DNA of 64,000 bases from NCBI RefSeq assembly GCF_000771875.1, contig NZ_JPXX01000018.1:62001-126000 (forward strand). Direction: 5' to 3'. Source of the DNA: Gallibacterium genomosp. 1. Its GTDB lineage: Bacteria; Pseudomonadota; Gammaproteobacteria; Enterobacterales; Pasteurellaceae. A program made the position numbers and the translations under genes. The first letter of the stretch is position 1; each line of letters begins with the position of its first letter. A model generated the notes under the pieces. That model saw nothing but the letters and a program-made list of their open reading frames with translations, searched no databases and was not told the DNA's origin. This document shows, one piece after another, positions 8,959 through 19,207 of this stretch.

Positions 8959-9858
8959 TTATTTTTGTGATGAATTTGGCTGTTGCCGTTGCATTTCTTG
9001 ACGCGCATTTTCAATGCTACGCTCCAATAATTCACGTTTCGGATCATCTTTTGGCAACAGTTGCAACATCATATTCCAACTGACAATCGCCATTTTATAA
9101 TCACCACGCTGAAAACTGTCAAATGCCAATAATCCTAATGCATCGGCATTACTATGATCTTGACGAATCACTTCGGATAATAACGCTCGCCCTTTGCTAT
9201 TATCATTTTGATCTTGAGAAAACATTAAAATTCTGGCGTAAGCCAATTTATAGGTAAGATCGCTCGGCTGTAATTGATAGGCTTTGGCGTAACTGTCCAG
9301 CGCTAACTGTGCTTTATCGGTTGCCATCGCCATCTGTCCCATTAGCCACCAATATTCAGCATTTTCAGGATTACGCTGCAATTCCTGGCGCAACGCAACA
9401 ATAAACTGCTCCAATTCAGCATTGGATAATGGTTGTTTTTGTTCATCTTTCAAACGCTCAAAAAAGTGCGGTAAGTTTTGATAAGATTGCTCCAACATTT
9501 GTTCAGCTCGCCAAGATCCAACTGCAAAATAACTTGCTGACGCCATTGTTAGCAACAACAAAAAAGCGGAAACAAACCATATTTTGCCGAAGTGCCGTAC
9601 TGAAAGCGGTGTCGCGTTAGACTGTTCCGGAATATCGGATAATAACGACTGCTGTAATTCTGTTTTTAATTGTTGCTCGTTATCCAATAATCCCTGCTTT
9701 GCAGCCTCCTCAATTTCTCTCACACGATCGAAATAAAAGGCTTTATTAAATACTTCACGTTTTATTTCCGTTGCTTCTTTAGTTTTTCGTAACAACGGTA
9801 AAAAACAGATAACGGCAATTACCAATGTTAATGCTAAAACACTTAACCAAAAATTCAT
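8959..9858 (-). CDS. ccmI: Cytochrome c maturation protein CcmI (TPR apocytochrome chaperone)
   Basis: Presents apocytochrome c to the CcmF-CcmH heme lyase. The 299-residue protein has an N-terminal membrane helix (residues 1-20), a cytoplasmic loop, a second helix around residues 92-113, and a periplasmic TPR region (NAEYWWLMGQMAMATDKAQLALDSYAKAY and following). In E. coli this domain is fused to CcmH; here it is a separate gene starting directly after ccmH. It contains an AAGTGCGGT word at 9464-9472. Confidence 0.88.
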   Translation of the reverse strand: MNFWLSVLALTLVIAVICFLPLLRKTKEATEIKREVFNKAFYFDRVREIEEAAKQGLLDNEQQLKTELQQSLLSDIPEQSNATPLSVRHFGKIWFVSAFLLLLTMASASYFAVGSWRAEQMLEQSYQNLPHFFERLKDEQKQPLSNAELEQFIVALRQELQRNPENAEYWWLMGQMAMATDKAQLALDSYAKAYQLQPSDLTYKLAYARILMFSQDQNDNSKGRALLSEVIRQDHSNADALGLLAFDSFQRGDYKMAIVSWNMMLQLLPKDDPKRELLERSIENARQEMQRQQPNSSQK

Positions 9859-10335
9859 CTATGCTTTATCCTTTTTTAATAACTGCTGTAACCGTTGTTG
9901 CTGCGCCTCATCCAAATCTTTTTCTATGAGATTATCTGCCGACGGGTTGCGTTTACGCCAAAAAATGATAACGCCGACAACTAGAAGACATAGCGGCACC
10001 AACCATAAAACCAGTGTCGCAGCGGTAAGTGGCGGATCATAGGTCACAAAATTTCCGTAACGCGCAACCATATAGTCAATAATTTCCTGTTTGCTTTTTC
10101 CCTGTTGCAGCAATTCAAACACTTTAGATCGCATATCGGTCGCCACTAAGGCATTGGAATCAGCGATATTATTATTCTGACATTGCGGACAACGCAGCTC
10201 CTGCGTTAATTGATGATAAGTTTGCTCCTGCTCGGTGGAACTGAATTGTAATGCTTCAATCGCCGCATTGGCTGCAACGACATATCCGCAACATAGCAGT
10301 AGCGCAAACGCTATTTTTTTTATTTGGCTGAACAT
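9859..10335 (-). CDS. ccmH: Cytochrome c maturation thiol oxidoreductase CcmH
   Basis: Membrane-anchored periplasmic thiol-disulfide protein that keeps the CXXCH cysteines of apocytochromes reduced. It has 158 residues: signal peptide 1-24, the conserved LRCPQCQ motif with Cys-49 and Cys-52, the segment VARYGNFVTYDPP, a membrane helix (TLVLWLVPLCLLVVGVIIFW), and a short cytoplasmic tail. It is the short CcmH, without the fused CcmI domain. Its start overlaps the end of dsbE by 16 bases and ccmI abuts its stop. Confidence 0.92.
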   Translation of the reverse strand: MFSQIKKIAFALLLCCGYVVAANAAIEALQFSSTEQEQTYHQLTQELRCPQCQNNNIADSNALVATDMRSKVFELLQQGKSKQEIIDYMVARYGNFVTYDPPLTAATLVLWLVPLCLLVVGVIIFWRKRNPSADNLIEKDLDEAQQQRLQQLLKKDKA

Positions 10336-10886
10336 ACCGCCTCCTTCGCATATTTCTCATAAAGCGGCTGTAATTTCTGCTGCCACACTTGCTGATTTAT
10401 GTCTCCAGCGTGGCGGTAACGAATAATGCCTTGGCAATCAACAATAAACGTTTCCGGTGCACCATAAACACCAAGATCCAAACCAAAGCTTCCCTTTTGA
10501 TCGTTAATCACTTCTTGATAAGGATTACCTAAATCATTCAGCCATTTTTTTGCTTTTTCAACATCATCTTTATAGTTGATGCCAATAATGGTAATTCCTT
10601 GTTTCGCTAATTGATTTAAATACTGATGTTCAGCAAAGCAGGTTGGACACCAAGTTGCCCATACATTTAACAATAGCGGTTTTTGCTGTAAAAATAGTTG
10701 ATCGTTATAAGATTTGCTCTGATCAAATAGATTCATTAAGTGTGCTGTAACCGGTACTTTTTTACCAACCAATGCAGATTCCAAGGCTTTCGGATCTTCT
10801 CCCTGTGCATTACGAATCAACGCTACTGTTGCAACAATCACAAAGATTAAAAAAATAATTAACGGCAAATAGAGTTTTTTATTCAT
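10320..10886 (-). CDS. dsbE: Cytochrome c biogenesis thioredoxin CcmG/DsbE
   Basis: Membrane-tethered periplasmic thioredoxin that reduces CcmH or apocytochrome cysteines. The N-terminal helix LYLPLIIFLIFVIVATVALI is followed by a thioredoxin fold with active site WATWCPTC (Cys-80, Cys-83) and the cis-proline segment GVYGAPETFIVD. I choose the ATG at 10886 (MNKKLYLPL, 188 residues): it follows an AAGGGTG site and overlaps the ccmF stop by eight bases. The reading that extends to 10946 lies inside ccmF and has no family support. Confidence 0.93.
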   Translation of the reverse strand: MNKKLYLPLIIFLIFVIVATVALIRNAQGEDPKALESALVGKKVPVTAHLMNLFDQSKSYNDQLFLQQKPLLLNVWATWCPTCFAEHQYLNQLAKQGITIIGINYKDDVEKAKKWLNDLGNPYQEVINDQKGSFGLDLGVYGAPETFIVDCQGIIRYRHAGDINQQVWQQKLQPLYEKYAKEAVCSAK

Positions 10887-12837
10887 AAACTGCACCCTTA
10901 ACCAATTTACTGAAACGATAACGGCGGTCACACATACATAAAACACTGCCGAATGCCATCAATAAACCACCAAACCAAATCCAACGGATAAATGGTTTAT
11001 AATAGAGTCTTACCGCCCAAGCACCATTATCCAAACGTTCGCCCAACGCTGCATAAAGATCGCGTGTAATGCCAGCATCAATTGCCGCTTCGCTCATACT
11101 CATTCGACTTACTTGATAAAAACGTTTTTCTGCCTCCAATCGAGTAATTTTTTTGCCCTCTCTACTCACATCAATTTCTGCAGTAGCACCTAAATAATTA
11201 GGCCCATTACTCTCTTTAACCTGACTGAAAGTAAATTGATAACCTGCGACCTCGACACTATCTCCGACACTCATTCGCACATCTTTTTCAATGCTGAAAT
11301 TCTGACTAAAAGCAATGCCGAACACGGTTACTGCGACACCAATATGGGCAAAAAACATTCCCCAATGTGAACGAGAAAGTTTACTGATACCTTGCAAAAA
11401 TGAACTGCGATGTGTAGCACGTTGCTGTAATTCATAAGCACCTAACAATACGATAATTACCGTCATCATTGTACCTAAGACAACACTAACTGTTATTTTA
11501 TCTGCTAATATTAACGGCAAAATAAAACCCAATAACGCCATTACAATTACACTGATCACAACCGGTTTTCTAATAACGGAAAATTGATCACGCCGCCATT
11601 TCACTAAAGGCCCAATGCCTAACAATAAAGAAAAAGGCACCATAATGATTAAAAACATCTGATCAAAAAACGGTGCACCAATTGAGATTGAACCTAAGCC
11701 CAACTGTTTATGTACCAATGGCAATAATGTACCTAACAACACTACCGCCAACGCCGTCATCAATAACACATTATTGAGTAACAGCATTGATTCTCGTGAA
11801 TAGCGTTGATAATTATCCCGAGAGCGAATTTGGCTACCTTTATAAGCATATAACGCCAGCGAGCCGCCAATCACAACCACTAGATAAGCCAGAATATACA
11901 ATCCTCGAGTTGGATCAGAAGCAAACGCATGCACGGAAACTAAAATACCGGAACGCACTAAAAATGTGCCTAATAAACAGAGAGAAAAGACTAGAATTGC
12001 CAATAAAACCGTCCAAGCTTTAAAACTGCCACGTTTTTCTGTTACCGCAAGAGAGTGCAATAACGCTGTACCGGCAAGCCACGGCATAAAAGAAGCGTTT
12101 TCTACCGGATCCCAAAACCACCAGCCACCCCAACCGAGTTCATAATAAGCCCACCAAGATCCCAACACAATTCCCAAAGTTAAGAAACACCAAGCCGCTA
12201 ATGTCCAAGGTCTTGACCATCTTGCCCAAGCAGTATCCAAATTACCGCTCATTAGAGAAGCAATAGAAAATGCAAAAACCACTGAAAAACCAACATATCC
12301 CATATACAACAACGGTGGATGGAAAATCAGCCCGATATCCTGCAACATCGGATTCAACTCTTTACCATCAACCGGTAGCTCCGGAAATGTTCGTGTAAAT
12401 GGATTAGACGCAAAAATGACAAAAATCAGAAAGCCGATACTGATCATTCCCATTACCGCTAACACTCTGGCAATAGAATCTTGAGGTAAGCGACGGCTAA
12501 AAACAGCAACTGCCAAACTCCAACAACTTAACAACCAAATCCACAACAACAAAGATCCTTCGTGCGATCCCCAAACAGCGGATAAACGATAATAGATCGG
12601 TAACTGACTGTTTGAGTTATTTACCACATACTGCACACTAAAATCGTTAATCGCAAACAGATACATTAATGCAAAAAAGGCAAAGGAGAGGGTTAAAAAT
12701 AACCCCACCGTCATCGGTCTTGCTAAGGAAATTAATAATGGATTATTTTGTTTAACACCCCATAACGGCACGATTGTCAGTAAAACAGCTATCGCCAATG
12801 ACAACGCTAACGCATAATTCCCGAGTTCAGCAATCAT
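10879..12837 (-). CDS. ccmF: Cytochrome c heme lyase subunit CcmF
   Basis: Large polytopic membrane protein (652 residues) that ligates heme from holo-CcmE to apocytochrome c. The tryptophan-rich WWD motif [19 protein letters not shown] is present near residue 235, with [14 protein letters not shown] (near residue 90) and [21 protein letters not shown] around it. The C-terminal periplasmic domain ends [20 protein letters not shown], as in the family. Its start overlaps ccmE by four bases (ATGA). A paralogue, nrfE, lies at 44.97-46.87 kb in this window. Confidence 0.96.
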   Translation of the reverse strand: MIAELGNYALALSLAIAVLLTIVPLWGVKQNNPLLISLARPMTVGLFLTLSFAFFALMYLFAINDFSVQYVVNNSNSQLPIYYRLSAVWGSHEGSLLLWIWLLSCWSLAVAVFSRRLPQDSIARVLAVMGMISIGFLIFVIFASNPFTRTFPELPVDGKELNPMLQDIGLIFHPPLLYMGYVGFSVVFAFSIASLMSGNLDTAWARWSRPWTLAAWCFLTLGIVLGSWWAYYELGWGGWWFWDPVENASFMPWLAGTALLHSLAVTEKRGSFKAWTVLLAILVFSLCLLGTFLVRSGILVSVHAFASDPTRGLYILAYLVVVIGGSLALYAYKGSQIRSRDNYQRYSRESMLLLNNVLLMTALAVVLLGTLLPLVHKQLGLGSISIGAPFFDQMFLIIMVPFSLLLGIGPLVKWRRDQFSVIRKPVVISVIVMALLGFILPLILADKITVSVVLGTMMTVIIVLLGAYELQQRATHRSSFLQGISKLSRSHWGMFFAHIGVAVTVFGIAFSQNFSIEKDVRMSVGDSVEVAGYQFTFSQVKESNGPNYLGATAEIDVSREGKKITRLEAEKRFYQVSRMSMSEAAIDAGITRDLYAALGERLDNGAWAVRLYYKPFIRWIWFGGLLMAFGSVLCMCDRRYRFSKLVKGAVYE

Positions 12838-13373
12838 TGTTTCTCCTCAGCTTGCGATTTTTGTTCTAACATCATTTTATCCCGTTCCGATTCTGAGCTA
12901 AGATCTTTCTCAGATACGCCCATTGGATTATGAACTTTTTTCATTTGTTCACCCAATTCAGGTGGAACATAATTCTCATCGTGTTTTGCCAATACTTCAC
13001 TTGCCACTAATGTCGTTGCATCTTTTAACGTACCTTGTGCAACTATACCTTGTCCTTCACGGAAAAGATCTGGCAAAATCCCTTCATATTCCACATTAAT
13101 TGCCGGTCCAATATCGTTTAATTGAAATTTCACTTTTAAACTCTGCGGATCTCGTTCAACCGTTCCGGTTACTACCATTCCACCAACCCGAATACGTTGC
13201 CCAGGCTCAGGCTTCAAAGCAGCATCATTATCTTTGCCATATATTACTTCGCTCGGTGTATAAAAAAGATCAATATTTTGACGTAACGCATACAGCATTA
13301 GCCCAGCCGCAATAGCAATACCGACAAGTACAAATAACACTAAATACAGTCTTGATTTACGACGTGGGTTCAT
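12834..13373 (-). CDS. ccmE: Periplasmic heme chaperone CcmE
   Basis: Covalently binds heme delivered by CcmC and hands it to CcmF. The 179-residue protein has one N-terminal signal anchor ([20 protein letters not shown]) and an OB-fold. The heme-binding motif LAKHDENY is intact, with His-131 and Tyr-135 matching the E. coli His-130/Tyr-134 pair. The acidic, Gln-rich C-terminal tail is flexible. It overlaps ccmD and ccmF by four bases on each side, so it is tightly coupled within the operon. Confidence 0.95.
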   Translation of the reverse strand: MNPRRKSRLYLVLFVLVGIAIAAGLMLYALRQNIDLFYTPSEVIYGKDNDAALKPEPGQRIRVGGMVVTGTVERDPQSLKVKFQLNDIGPAINVEYEGILPDLFREGQGIVAQGTLKDATTLVASEVLAKHDENYVPPELGEQMKKVHNPMGVSEKDLSSESERDKMMLEQKSQAEEKQ

Positions 13374-13582
13374 AATCCGTTCTCCGTTGAGGCTTGTTGT
13401 TTCATTCGTTGTTGACGTTGTTTATCTTTTGCAACTTCCTGCAAAATTTTTTCTTTATTTCTATGGCTAATGACCACTAATGCCAATACCGAAATCACTG
13501 AAATACCATAAGAAAGCCACACATATAAACCGTGGTTTCCCATCTGCCAAAAAGCACTCCAACTATCAAAAAATGGTGTCAT
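13370..13582 (-). CDS. ccmD: Heme exporter accessory protein CcmD
   Basis: Small membrane protein (70 residues) with one helix ([20 protein letters not shown], about residues 20-39) followed by a basic cytoplasmic tail. It helps release holo-CcmE from the CcmABC complex. The [22 protein letters not shown] stretch is family-typical. Position between ccmC and ccmE and size confirm it. The stop overlaps the ccmE start by four bases. Confidence 0.9.
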   Translation of the reverse strand: MTPFFDSWSAFWQMGNHGLYVWLSYGISVISVLALVVISHRNKEKILQEVAKDKQRQQRMKQQASTENGL

Positions 13583-13594
13583 TTTTTCTTCCTT

Positions 13595-14332
13595 CTACTT
13601 TTTTGCGACCAATGTTTGCACCCACGCACGTTTCCTATCCGCACTGAGCAATTCATTACGATAACGCACCACTGTTAAATAAACACTCAATAACATAAAA
13701 CCTAAAATCGCTAACAATAACGGGATCAACATCTCTGTAGCAATAGATGGTTTTTCAAATTTTGTGATACTTGCCCCTTGATGTAAGGTATTCCACCATT
13801 GCACCGAAAAGTGAATAATCGGTAAATTCACCACACCAACAATTGATAAAATACCTGCCGCTTTAGCGCCGATACTTTTGTCTTGAAATGCACTATATAA
13901 GGCAATAACACCAAAATAGAGAAATAATAAAATTAATTCTGAAGTTAAGCGGGCATCCCAAACCCACCAAGTTCCCCAAGTCGGTTTTCCCCATACCGCT
14001 CCTGTTACCAATGCCAAAAAAGTAAACACTGCACCAATCGGTGCCATTGCCACCATCGCAAGATTTGCCTGTTTAATTTGCCAAACCAATGCTACTAAAG
14101 CGGCAATTGCCATTGAAGCATAAATTCCCATCGACCAAATTGCTGCCGGTACGTGAATATACATAATACGAAAACTATTGCCTTGTTGATAATCTGCCGG
14201 CGCAAAGGCTAATCCCCACACTATTGCTATAATAAGTACAAGCAGTGAAGCAACACCTAAAAATGGAATCAAACGCTGACAAATACGATATTGCGTTTCC
14301 GGTTTCGCATATGGATGTAACCATTTCCACAT
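13595..14332 (-). CDS. ccmC: Heme handling protein CcmC
   Basis: Six-helix inner-membrane protein (245 residues) that attaches heme to CcmE. The tryptophan-rich signature GKPTWGTWWVWDARLTSE is intact near residue 125, and RIMYIHVPAAIWSMGIY around residue 55 carries the first heme-axial histidine. A second histidine lies in NLPIIHFSVQWWNTLHQG. It sits between ccmB and ccmD in the standard order. Confidence 0.95.
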   Translation of the reverse strand: MWKWLHPYAKPETQYRICQRLIPFLGVASLLVLIIAIVWGLAFAPADYQQGNSFRIMYIHVPAAIWSMGIYASMAIAALVALVWQIKQANLAMVAMAPIGAVFTFLALVTGAVWGKPTWGTWWVWDARLTSELILLFLYFGVIALYSAFQDKSIGAKAAGILSIVGVVNLPIIHFSVQWWNTLHQGASITKFEKPSIATEMLIPLLLAILGFMLLSVYLTVVRYRNELLSADRKRAWVQTLVAKK

Positions 14333-14357
14333 AATTTTTCTACCCTTCTCCTTATTG

Positions 14358-15020
14358 TTATTGCAAACTTATACGTAATGCCGCCGCCACTGCAAAAGGA
14401 CAACTAACCAAAGCTAACACCAACATTGCGCCCAAAATCGCCAATTGTCCACCGTACGCCAAATGTAATGAAGCGGCATCTAATACAGCTGCTGTAAAAA
14501 TAAGCACCGGAATAAATAACGGCACAACTAATAAACTTAATAACACACCACCTTTTCTTAACCCCACAGTTAACGCTACTCCTACAGCTCCTAGACAGCT
14601 TAAAATGGGTGTGCCGATAAATAAGGTTTGCACCAATGCCCACCATACATCCACTTCAAGTGATAATAAAAGCGCAGCAATCGGCGATAACAGTATCAAA
14701 GGAAATCCAGTTAATAGCCAATGTGAGAAAATTTTGGCAAGTGCGGTCATTGCTAAAGGCATCGGCAATAAAATCAGCTGTTCCAAAGAACCATCCAAAT
14801 AATCATCTTTAAATAAGCGTTCAAAAGAGAGTAATGCCGACAATAATGCTGCAACCCAAACAATACCTGGAGCAATACGGGATAACAATTGAGGTTCAGG
14901 CCCGACAACCAATGGGAATAGCGTAATTACAATTAAAAAAAACCACAGCGGATTTAAGATCTCACCGGGTTTTCGCATTGCGATTTGTAATTCTCGCTTA
15001 ATTACTTCGTAAAAAATCAT
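14358..15020 (-). CDS. ccmB: Heme exporter membrane subunit CcmB
   Basis: Membrane subunit (220 residues, six helices) of the CcmAB ABC complex. ATP hydrolysis by this complex releases holo-CcmE from CcmC. The N-terminus FYEVIKRELQIAMRKPGEIL, the PLWFFLIVITLFPL-like helix, and the segment LLSFERLFKDDYLDGSLEQL are family-typical. It starts two bases after the ccmA stop. It contains an AAGTGCGGT word at 14739-14747. Confidence 0.94.
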   Translation of the reverse strand: MIFYEVIKRELQIAMRKPGEILNPLWFFLIVITLFPLVVGPEPQLLSRIAPGIVWVAALLSALLSFERLFKDDYLDGSLEQLILLPMPLAMTALAKIFSHWLLTGFPLILLSPIAALLLSLEVDVWWALVQTLFIGTPILSCLGAVGVALTVGLRKGGVLLSLLVVPLFIPVLIFTAAVLDAASLHLAYGGQLAILGAMLVLALVSCPFAVAAALRISLQ

Positions 15021-15022
15021 CT

Positions 15023-15670
15023 TTATTCGCTTTCAATAAATTTATATTTTTCCAACTGCACTTTTTGCACTAATCGACTCGGTACATCTTGATGACTGGT
15101 AATAATCACGATTCCACCTTGATTGATGTGAAACTCAAATAAATTTGTCAAAACCTGCACGCCACGTTTATCAATCGCATTAAACGGCTCATCTAAAATC
15201 CATAACGGTGCAGTTGATAACCATAATCTCGCCAATGCTACACGTTTTTGCTGCCCAGCCGACAATTGATTTGCCGGAATATCTTCATACCCTAGCAATC
15301 CCACAACTTGTAAGGTTTCCCACAATACCTCCACCTGTTGACGACTATTAGTTGTTTTTTGGAAAAAACGCAAATTTTCCCAAGCAGATAATTCCGGTTT
15401 CGTGCCGGAATGATGTCCTAAAAACAGTAAATTTTGATTAAATTCTTCCTGCTGTTGCAAAATCGGCTCATTATTCCACAAAACCTGCCCTTCTCTTGGT
15501 CGAGAAAGCCCACTTAATGCACGTAACAGCGTTGTTTTACCCACTCCGTTATGCCCTTCAATCTGTACAAAATCACCACTCTGGAAACAGAGATTAACAT
15601 CGTTAAACAAAATGCGTTCACCTCGTTGGCAACTGAGATGATTAAGCTGTAACTGATTGATCGAGTTCAT
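15023..15670 (-). CDS. ccmA: Heme exporter ATPase CcmA
   Basis: ATP-binding subunit of the Ccm ABC complex. It has Walker [10 protein letters not shown] (residues 39-47), signature motif QLSAGQQKR, Walker B LWILDEP and a switch histidine in ITSHQDV. I start at the ATG at 15670 ([19 protein letters not shown], 215 residues), matching the family N-terminus. A TTG at 15727 would add 19 unrelated residues. No strong ribosome site precedes the chosen ATG. It is the first gene of the ccm operon. Confidence 0.92.
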   Translation of the reverse strand: MNSINQLQLNHLSCQRGERILFNDVNLCFQSGDFVQIEGHNGVGKTTLLRALSGLSRPREGQVLWNNEPILQQQEEFNQNLLFLGHHSGTKPELSAWENLRFFQKTTNSRQQVEVLWETLQVVGLLGYEDIPANQLSAGQQKRVALARLWLSTAPLWILDEPFNAIDKRGVQVLTNLFEFHINQGGIVIITSHQDVPSRLVQKVQLEKYKFIESE

Positions 15671-15969
15671 ATATTTATAAATGCACTTTGAGATTAATTT
15701 AACGGGCGGAAATTCTAACACAAGCAAGCAATAGGTGGTATTTTTATCTGAATAGGAATTATACCTCTTTGGTAGTAATTTTAGGTATAAAATAAGATTA
15801 AATGAATTTTAATTCATTGATATATAAGTTCTTTTTGATATATTAGTAACACACTTTTTTTTGATCTACCGCAAAATAGCACCAATGCTGGATCTTTTTA
15901 TAAAGCTACTTAAATAACCAAGATAGCACTGCTTAACACCTGGGATATACAGTGCTATCTTTTATTCAA
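15671..15969. other. Intergenic region thyA/ccmA
   Basis: About 300 AT-rich bases between the thyA stop and the ccmA start, both minus strand. The thyA-proximal part holds an inverted repeat listed separately. The remainder should contain the ccm promoter. I see no ORF, tRNA or clear operator in it. Confidence 0.5.
15920..15961. terminator. Inverted repeat, probable thyA terminator
   Basis: A perfect 12-bp stem pairs AAGATAGCACTG (15920-15931) with CAGTGCTATCTT (15950-15961) around an 18-base loop. It lies just beyond the thyA stop codon. The T-rich tail is better on the plus strand than on the minus strand, so its strength as a thyA terminator is uncertain. Confidence 0.6.
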
Positions 15970-16821
15970 CTAAACAGAAAACGGATATTTAATTGCTGGA
16001 TGACACTGATAATTATGCACTTTGAAATCATCTAACGTGACCCAAGTTTCCAAATCCTCCAATGTCTTAATATCAGGATTAATCTCTAACTGTGGTAAAG
16101 GGTAAGGTTCTCGCTTTAATTGTTCATCACGCATTAATGACAGTTGATCTTCATAAATATGCGCATTGATAATCTTATGGAACGCTTTGCCTGGTTTATG
16201 TCCGGTAATTTGTGCCATTAATGCTAAAAAAACAAACACTTGAATTTGATTAAAAGTCAAACCGAGTGGCACATCACAAGAACGTTGATAACTAGTTAAA
16301 TATAGAGTATCCCCCAATAGGGAAAATGTATGTGTGTGCATACAAGGACGCAAACAGCCTTGCTCAATCTCGCCCGGATTATAAAACGTTAAAATTTCGC
16401 CACGATCATCAATGCCCTTGCTTAAATCATTGACAATTTTGCGCAACTGATCGACCGTTTCGCCATTTGGTTTACGCCACGAACGCCCCTGCACGCCGTA
16501 GACGCGCCCCATATCATCCTCACCTTTGCGATACGGATTGGCAAGCCACGCCGCATTTTCATTGGCATTCGCATCCCACGTTTTGGTGCCCAATTTACGG
16601 AAATCAGCTGCATTGTCATAGCCACGAATATAGCCCAATAATTCAGCAATAGCCGCTTTCCAGAAACTCTTTCGCGTGGTAATCAATGGGAATTCATTAT
16701 CAGCGACATTGTAAGTTAATGAGGCATCAATCACGGTCAAACAACGTTTTCCGGTTCTCTGATTTTCTACCCAAACGCCTTCATCAATAATACGTTGGCA
16801 AAGATCAAGATACTGTTTCAT
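15970..16821 (-). CDS. thyA: Thymidylate synthase
   Basis: Converts dUMP to dTMP with methylenetetrahydrofolate. The 283-residue protein begins [20 protein letters not shown] and carries the conserved [22 protein letters not shown], the catalytic cysteine in [10 protein letters not shown], the phosphate-binding [12 protein letters not shown], and the C-terminal IKYPFSV. The substitutions around the active-site cysteine match the divergent Pasteurellaceae form as I remember it from H. influenzae. The ATG at 16821 follows an AAGGGG site and overlaps the lgt end by 17 bases. Confidence 0.95.
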   Translation of the reverse strand: MKQYLDLCQRIIDEGVWVENQRTGKRCLTVIDASLTYNVADNEFPLITTRKSFWKAAIAELLGYIRGYDNAADFRKLGTKTWDANANENAAWLANPYRKGEDDMGRVYGVQGRSWRKPNGETVDQLRKIVNDLSKGIDDRGEILTFYNPGEIEQGCLRPCMHTHTFSLLGDTLYLTSYQRSCDVPLGLTFNQIQVFVFLALMAQITGHKPGKAFHKIINAHIYEDQLSLMRDEQLKREPYPLPQLEINPDIKTLEDLETWVTLDDFKVHNYQCHPAIKYPFSV

Positions 16822-17620
16822 TGTTTTTCCCCTTACGCTGATATGCAAACCAAATAATGACAAGCCCGATAACAATCATCGGTGTCGAAAGAATCTGTCC
16901 CATTGAAATTTCGTGTCCGAAATAAAGCCCTAACTGTGGATCCGGTTCTCTGAAAAACTCAACAATAAAACGGAACACACCATAACAGAACAAGAACAGA
17001 CCTGAAACCGCGCCGGTTGGGCGCGGTTTACGAATAAACAGATTTAAAATAGTAAACAACACCACGCCTTCCAAAAAGGCTTCATAGAGTTGTGACGGAT
17101 GTCGCGGTAAATAGCCGCCGCTCGGAAACAGCACTGCCCAAGAAACATCTGTTACTCTGCCCCACAATTCATCATTAATGAAATTACCTATTCTCCCCAT
17201 TCCCAAACCGAATGGAATGAGTGGTGCGATAAAATCAGCGACGGCAAAGAATTGCCGTTTTTGTGCCTTGGCGGTCAACCACATCGCCACGATTACACCG
17301 ATTAGCCCACCGTGAAACGACATTCCGCCTTCCCACACCCGAATCAGATAAAGCGGATCCTGCAAGAAAAGATCAAATTGATAGAACAGAACATAGCCGA
17401 TACGTCCGCCTAAAAAGACACCTAAAAATCCGTTAAAAAGCAAATTATCAAACTGATCGGCGCTCCAACCGCTGTTAGGGCGTTTTACTCGACGCATTCC
17501 CAACCAGCGCGCAAATAAAAAACCGATCAAATACATCAAGCCGTACCAACGCAGCGCAATCGGTCCGACAGCAAAAATGACAGGATCAAATTGAGGATAG
17601 GTAAAAAATTCGCTATTCAT
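16805..17620 (-). CDS. lgt: Prolipoprotein diacylglyceryl transferase
   Basis: Inner-membrane enzyme that transfers diacylglycerol from phosphatidylglycerol to the lipobox cysteine of prolipoproteins. It has 271 residues and about seven helices. The Lgt signature [14 protein letters not shown] is intact near residue 140, and [14 protein letters not shown] carries the essential histidine. I start at the ATG at 17620 ([14 protein letters not shown]); a GTG at 17626 is also in frame. It lies between the TSUP gene and thyA, an order I recall from H. influenzae. Confidence 0.95.
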   Translation of the reverse strand: MNSEFFTYPQFDPVIFAVGPIALRWYGLMYLIGFLFARWLGMRRVKRPNSGWSADQFDNLLFNGFLGVFLGGRIGYVLFYQFDLFLQDPLYLIRVWEGGMSFHGGLIGVIVAMWLTAKAQKRQFFAVADFIAPLIPFGLGMGRIGNFINDELWGRVTDVSWAVLFPSGGYLPRHPSQLYEAFLEGVVLFTILNLFIRKPRPTGAVSGLFLFCYGVFRFIVEFFREPDPQLGLYFGHEISMGQILSTPMIVIGLVIIWFAYQRKGKNNETVS

Positions 17621-17627
17621 AACCACT

Positions 17628-18416
17628 CTATTTAATAAACATATCTATCGCAATGGCAATCAACATCAACGCAAAATAACGTTTTAAGGTAGGAATCGGC
17701 AATTTGGTTGTTGTTGTCGCACCTAATTTTGAAGTAAAGAATGAGGTTACTGTAATTCCGACCACCGCCGGCAAATAGACGTACCCCAAAGAATAACTCG
17801 GCATATCAGCATTCCAACCTCCAATAATAAAACTTAACATACCAGACAAACCGAGCAACATTCCGCAGAAAGCAGACGAACCAATTGCTTTTTTCATATC
17901 AATACCGCGAGAATTTAAAAATGGCACAATAAAACCACCGCCGCCGATTCCGGCGGCACTGGAAGCCATACCAATCAAAATTCCACCAATTACCGAAGCA
18001 GTTTTAGTCAATGTTTTCACCGCTTGTTTAGGTTTGATTGACAACACCATTTTAATAGCCAGATAAACGACTAAACAAGCGAAAACTTTGCTCGTGATTG
18101 ACTTGTCCAATTTACCGATAAATAGCCCTGAAATAAACGTGGTTACCATAATGACCGGTGCTAAAATCTTCACTGCATCCCAAACAATATTGCCCAACTT
18201 ATGGTGACGTTGTGCCGAAGAAAAACCAGTAACGACAATGGTAGCGAACGAAGTACCCAACGCTGATGACATCAATAAATTATCCGGAATTCCTGCCATC
18301 GGTAATAAATAGACTAACACCGGCACAATAATTACTCCACCACCAATACCGAACAATCCAGCGAGAAAACCAACAAGCGCACCAACCACTAAACAGATAA
18401 GAAAAAATGTGAGCAT
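17628..18416 (-). CDS. TSUP (TauE/SafE) family membrane transporter
   Basis: Inner-membrane protein of 262 residues with about eight helices. Two copies of the family glycine-rich motif are visible: [20 protein letters not shown] near the N-terminus and [19 protein letters not shown] in the middle. Members export sulfite, sulfoacetate or other sulfur or organic anions; the substrate here is unknown. It sits between rppH and lgt with two- to seven-base gaps, so it is co-transcribed with them. Confidence 0.85.
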   Translation of the reverse strand: MLTFFLICLVVGALVGFLAGLFGIGGGVIIVPVLVYLLPMAGIPDNLLMSSALGTSFATIVVTGFSSAQRHHKLGNIVWDAVKILAPVIMVTTFISGLFIGKLDKSITSKVFACLVVYLAIKMVLSIKPKQAVKTLTKTASVIGGILIGMASSAAGIGGGGFIVPFLNSRGIDMKKAIGSSAFCGMLLGLSGMLSFIIGGWNADMPSYSLGYVYLPAVVGITVTSFFTSKLGATTTTKLPIPTLKRYFALMLIAIAIDMFIK

Positions 18417-18418
18417 TA

Positions 18419-19021
18419 CTAACTCCTTGTTTTATTAAACAAACGTTTTGAATATTTTGCGGAAAAAGAGCGTTTATTATTGACGTAATTACGCTTATTT
18501 TGAACGTTCTGATAATTTACAGTAGATGCAACAGTTTCATTTTCTTTTTGGCTGAATAAAACCGCTGAGAACTCTTTCATAATTTTGCGATAAACATCTC
18601 GTTTAAATGACACAACCTGTCTTACCGGATACCAAAAACTAACCCAGCGCCAGCCATCAAATTCCGGCGATGAGCCAACATTCATATTAATATTTTTTTC
18701 CGAACTAACAAGTTGCAACAGAAACCAACGCTGTTTTTGTCCGATACAAACCGGACGAGAATCGTGGCGAATAAGACGTTTAGGTAATTTATAACGCAAC
18801 CAGTGTTTTGAACTATAAATAATTTTGACATCATTGGCGGTTAAACCCACCTCTTCATAAAGCTCACGATACATCGCTTGTTCCGGCGTTTCTTTTGGAT
18901 TAATGCCGCCTTGAGGGAATTGCCACGAATTTTGATTATATCGCTTCGCCCAAAAGACCTGTCCCTTTTGGTTACAAATAACAATACCGACGTTAGGACG
19001 ATAACCGTCGAAATCGATCAC
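18419..19021 (-). CDS. rppH: RNA pyrophosphohydrolase
   Basis: Nudix hydrolase that removes pyrophosphate from mRNA 5' ends and triggers RNase E decay. The Nudix box [20 protein letters not shown] followed by VGL is complete. The flanking [11 protein letters not shown] and [15 protein letters not shown] are specific to RppH. I choose the GTG at 19021 ([12 protein letters not shown], 200 residues), which aligns with family starts and has an AAGG site seven bases upstream; a TTG at 19030 is too close to that site. The C-terminal 40 residues are basic and Ser/Asn-rich, longer than in E. coli. Confidence 0.93.
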   Translation of the reverse strand: MIDFDGYRPNVGIVICNQKGQVFWAKRYNQNSWQFPQGGINPKETPEQAMYRELYEEVGLTANDVKIIYSSKHWLRYKLPKRLIRHDSRPVCIGQKQRWFLLQLVSSEKNINMNVGSSPEFDGWRWVSFWYPVRQVVSFKRDVYRKIMKEFSAVLFSQKENETVASTVNYQNVQNKRNYVNNKRSFSAKYSKRLFNKTRS

Positions 19022-19207
19022 TATCGACAACCTTAAACTTACATTCAGATAAAAAAGATAACGTTGATTGTTTCATACTATTGTTTTTTTCTCAAGTTTC
19101 CGATTCGGCTCCATATACAAAATCACGTATTATCACGGATCTCATTCTGCTTTTATGATAGTATAAAATCTATTACTGATAATTGAAGCAAGAAAGAGTT
19201 TAAGCAA

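Noticed and set aside
8427-9047. Longer MobB reading starting inside ccmI
   Set aside because: The extra 36 residues are not MobB-like and the downstream ATG at 8939 has a good ribosome site.
15671-15969. Possible small RNA or tRNA between thyA and ccmA
   Set aside because: Only one inverted repeat that fits a terminator was seen; no cloverleaf or T-loop sequence.
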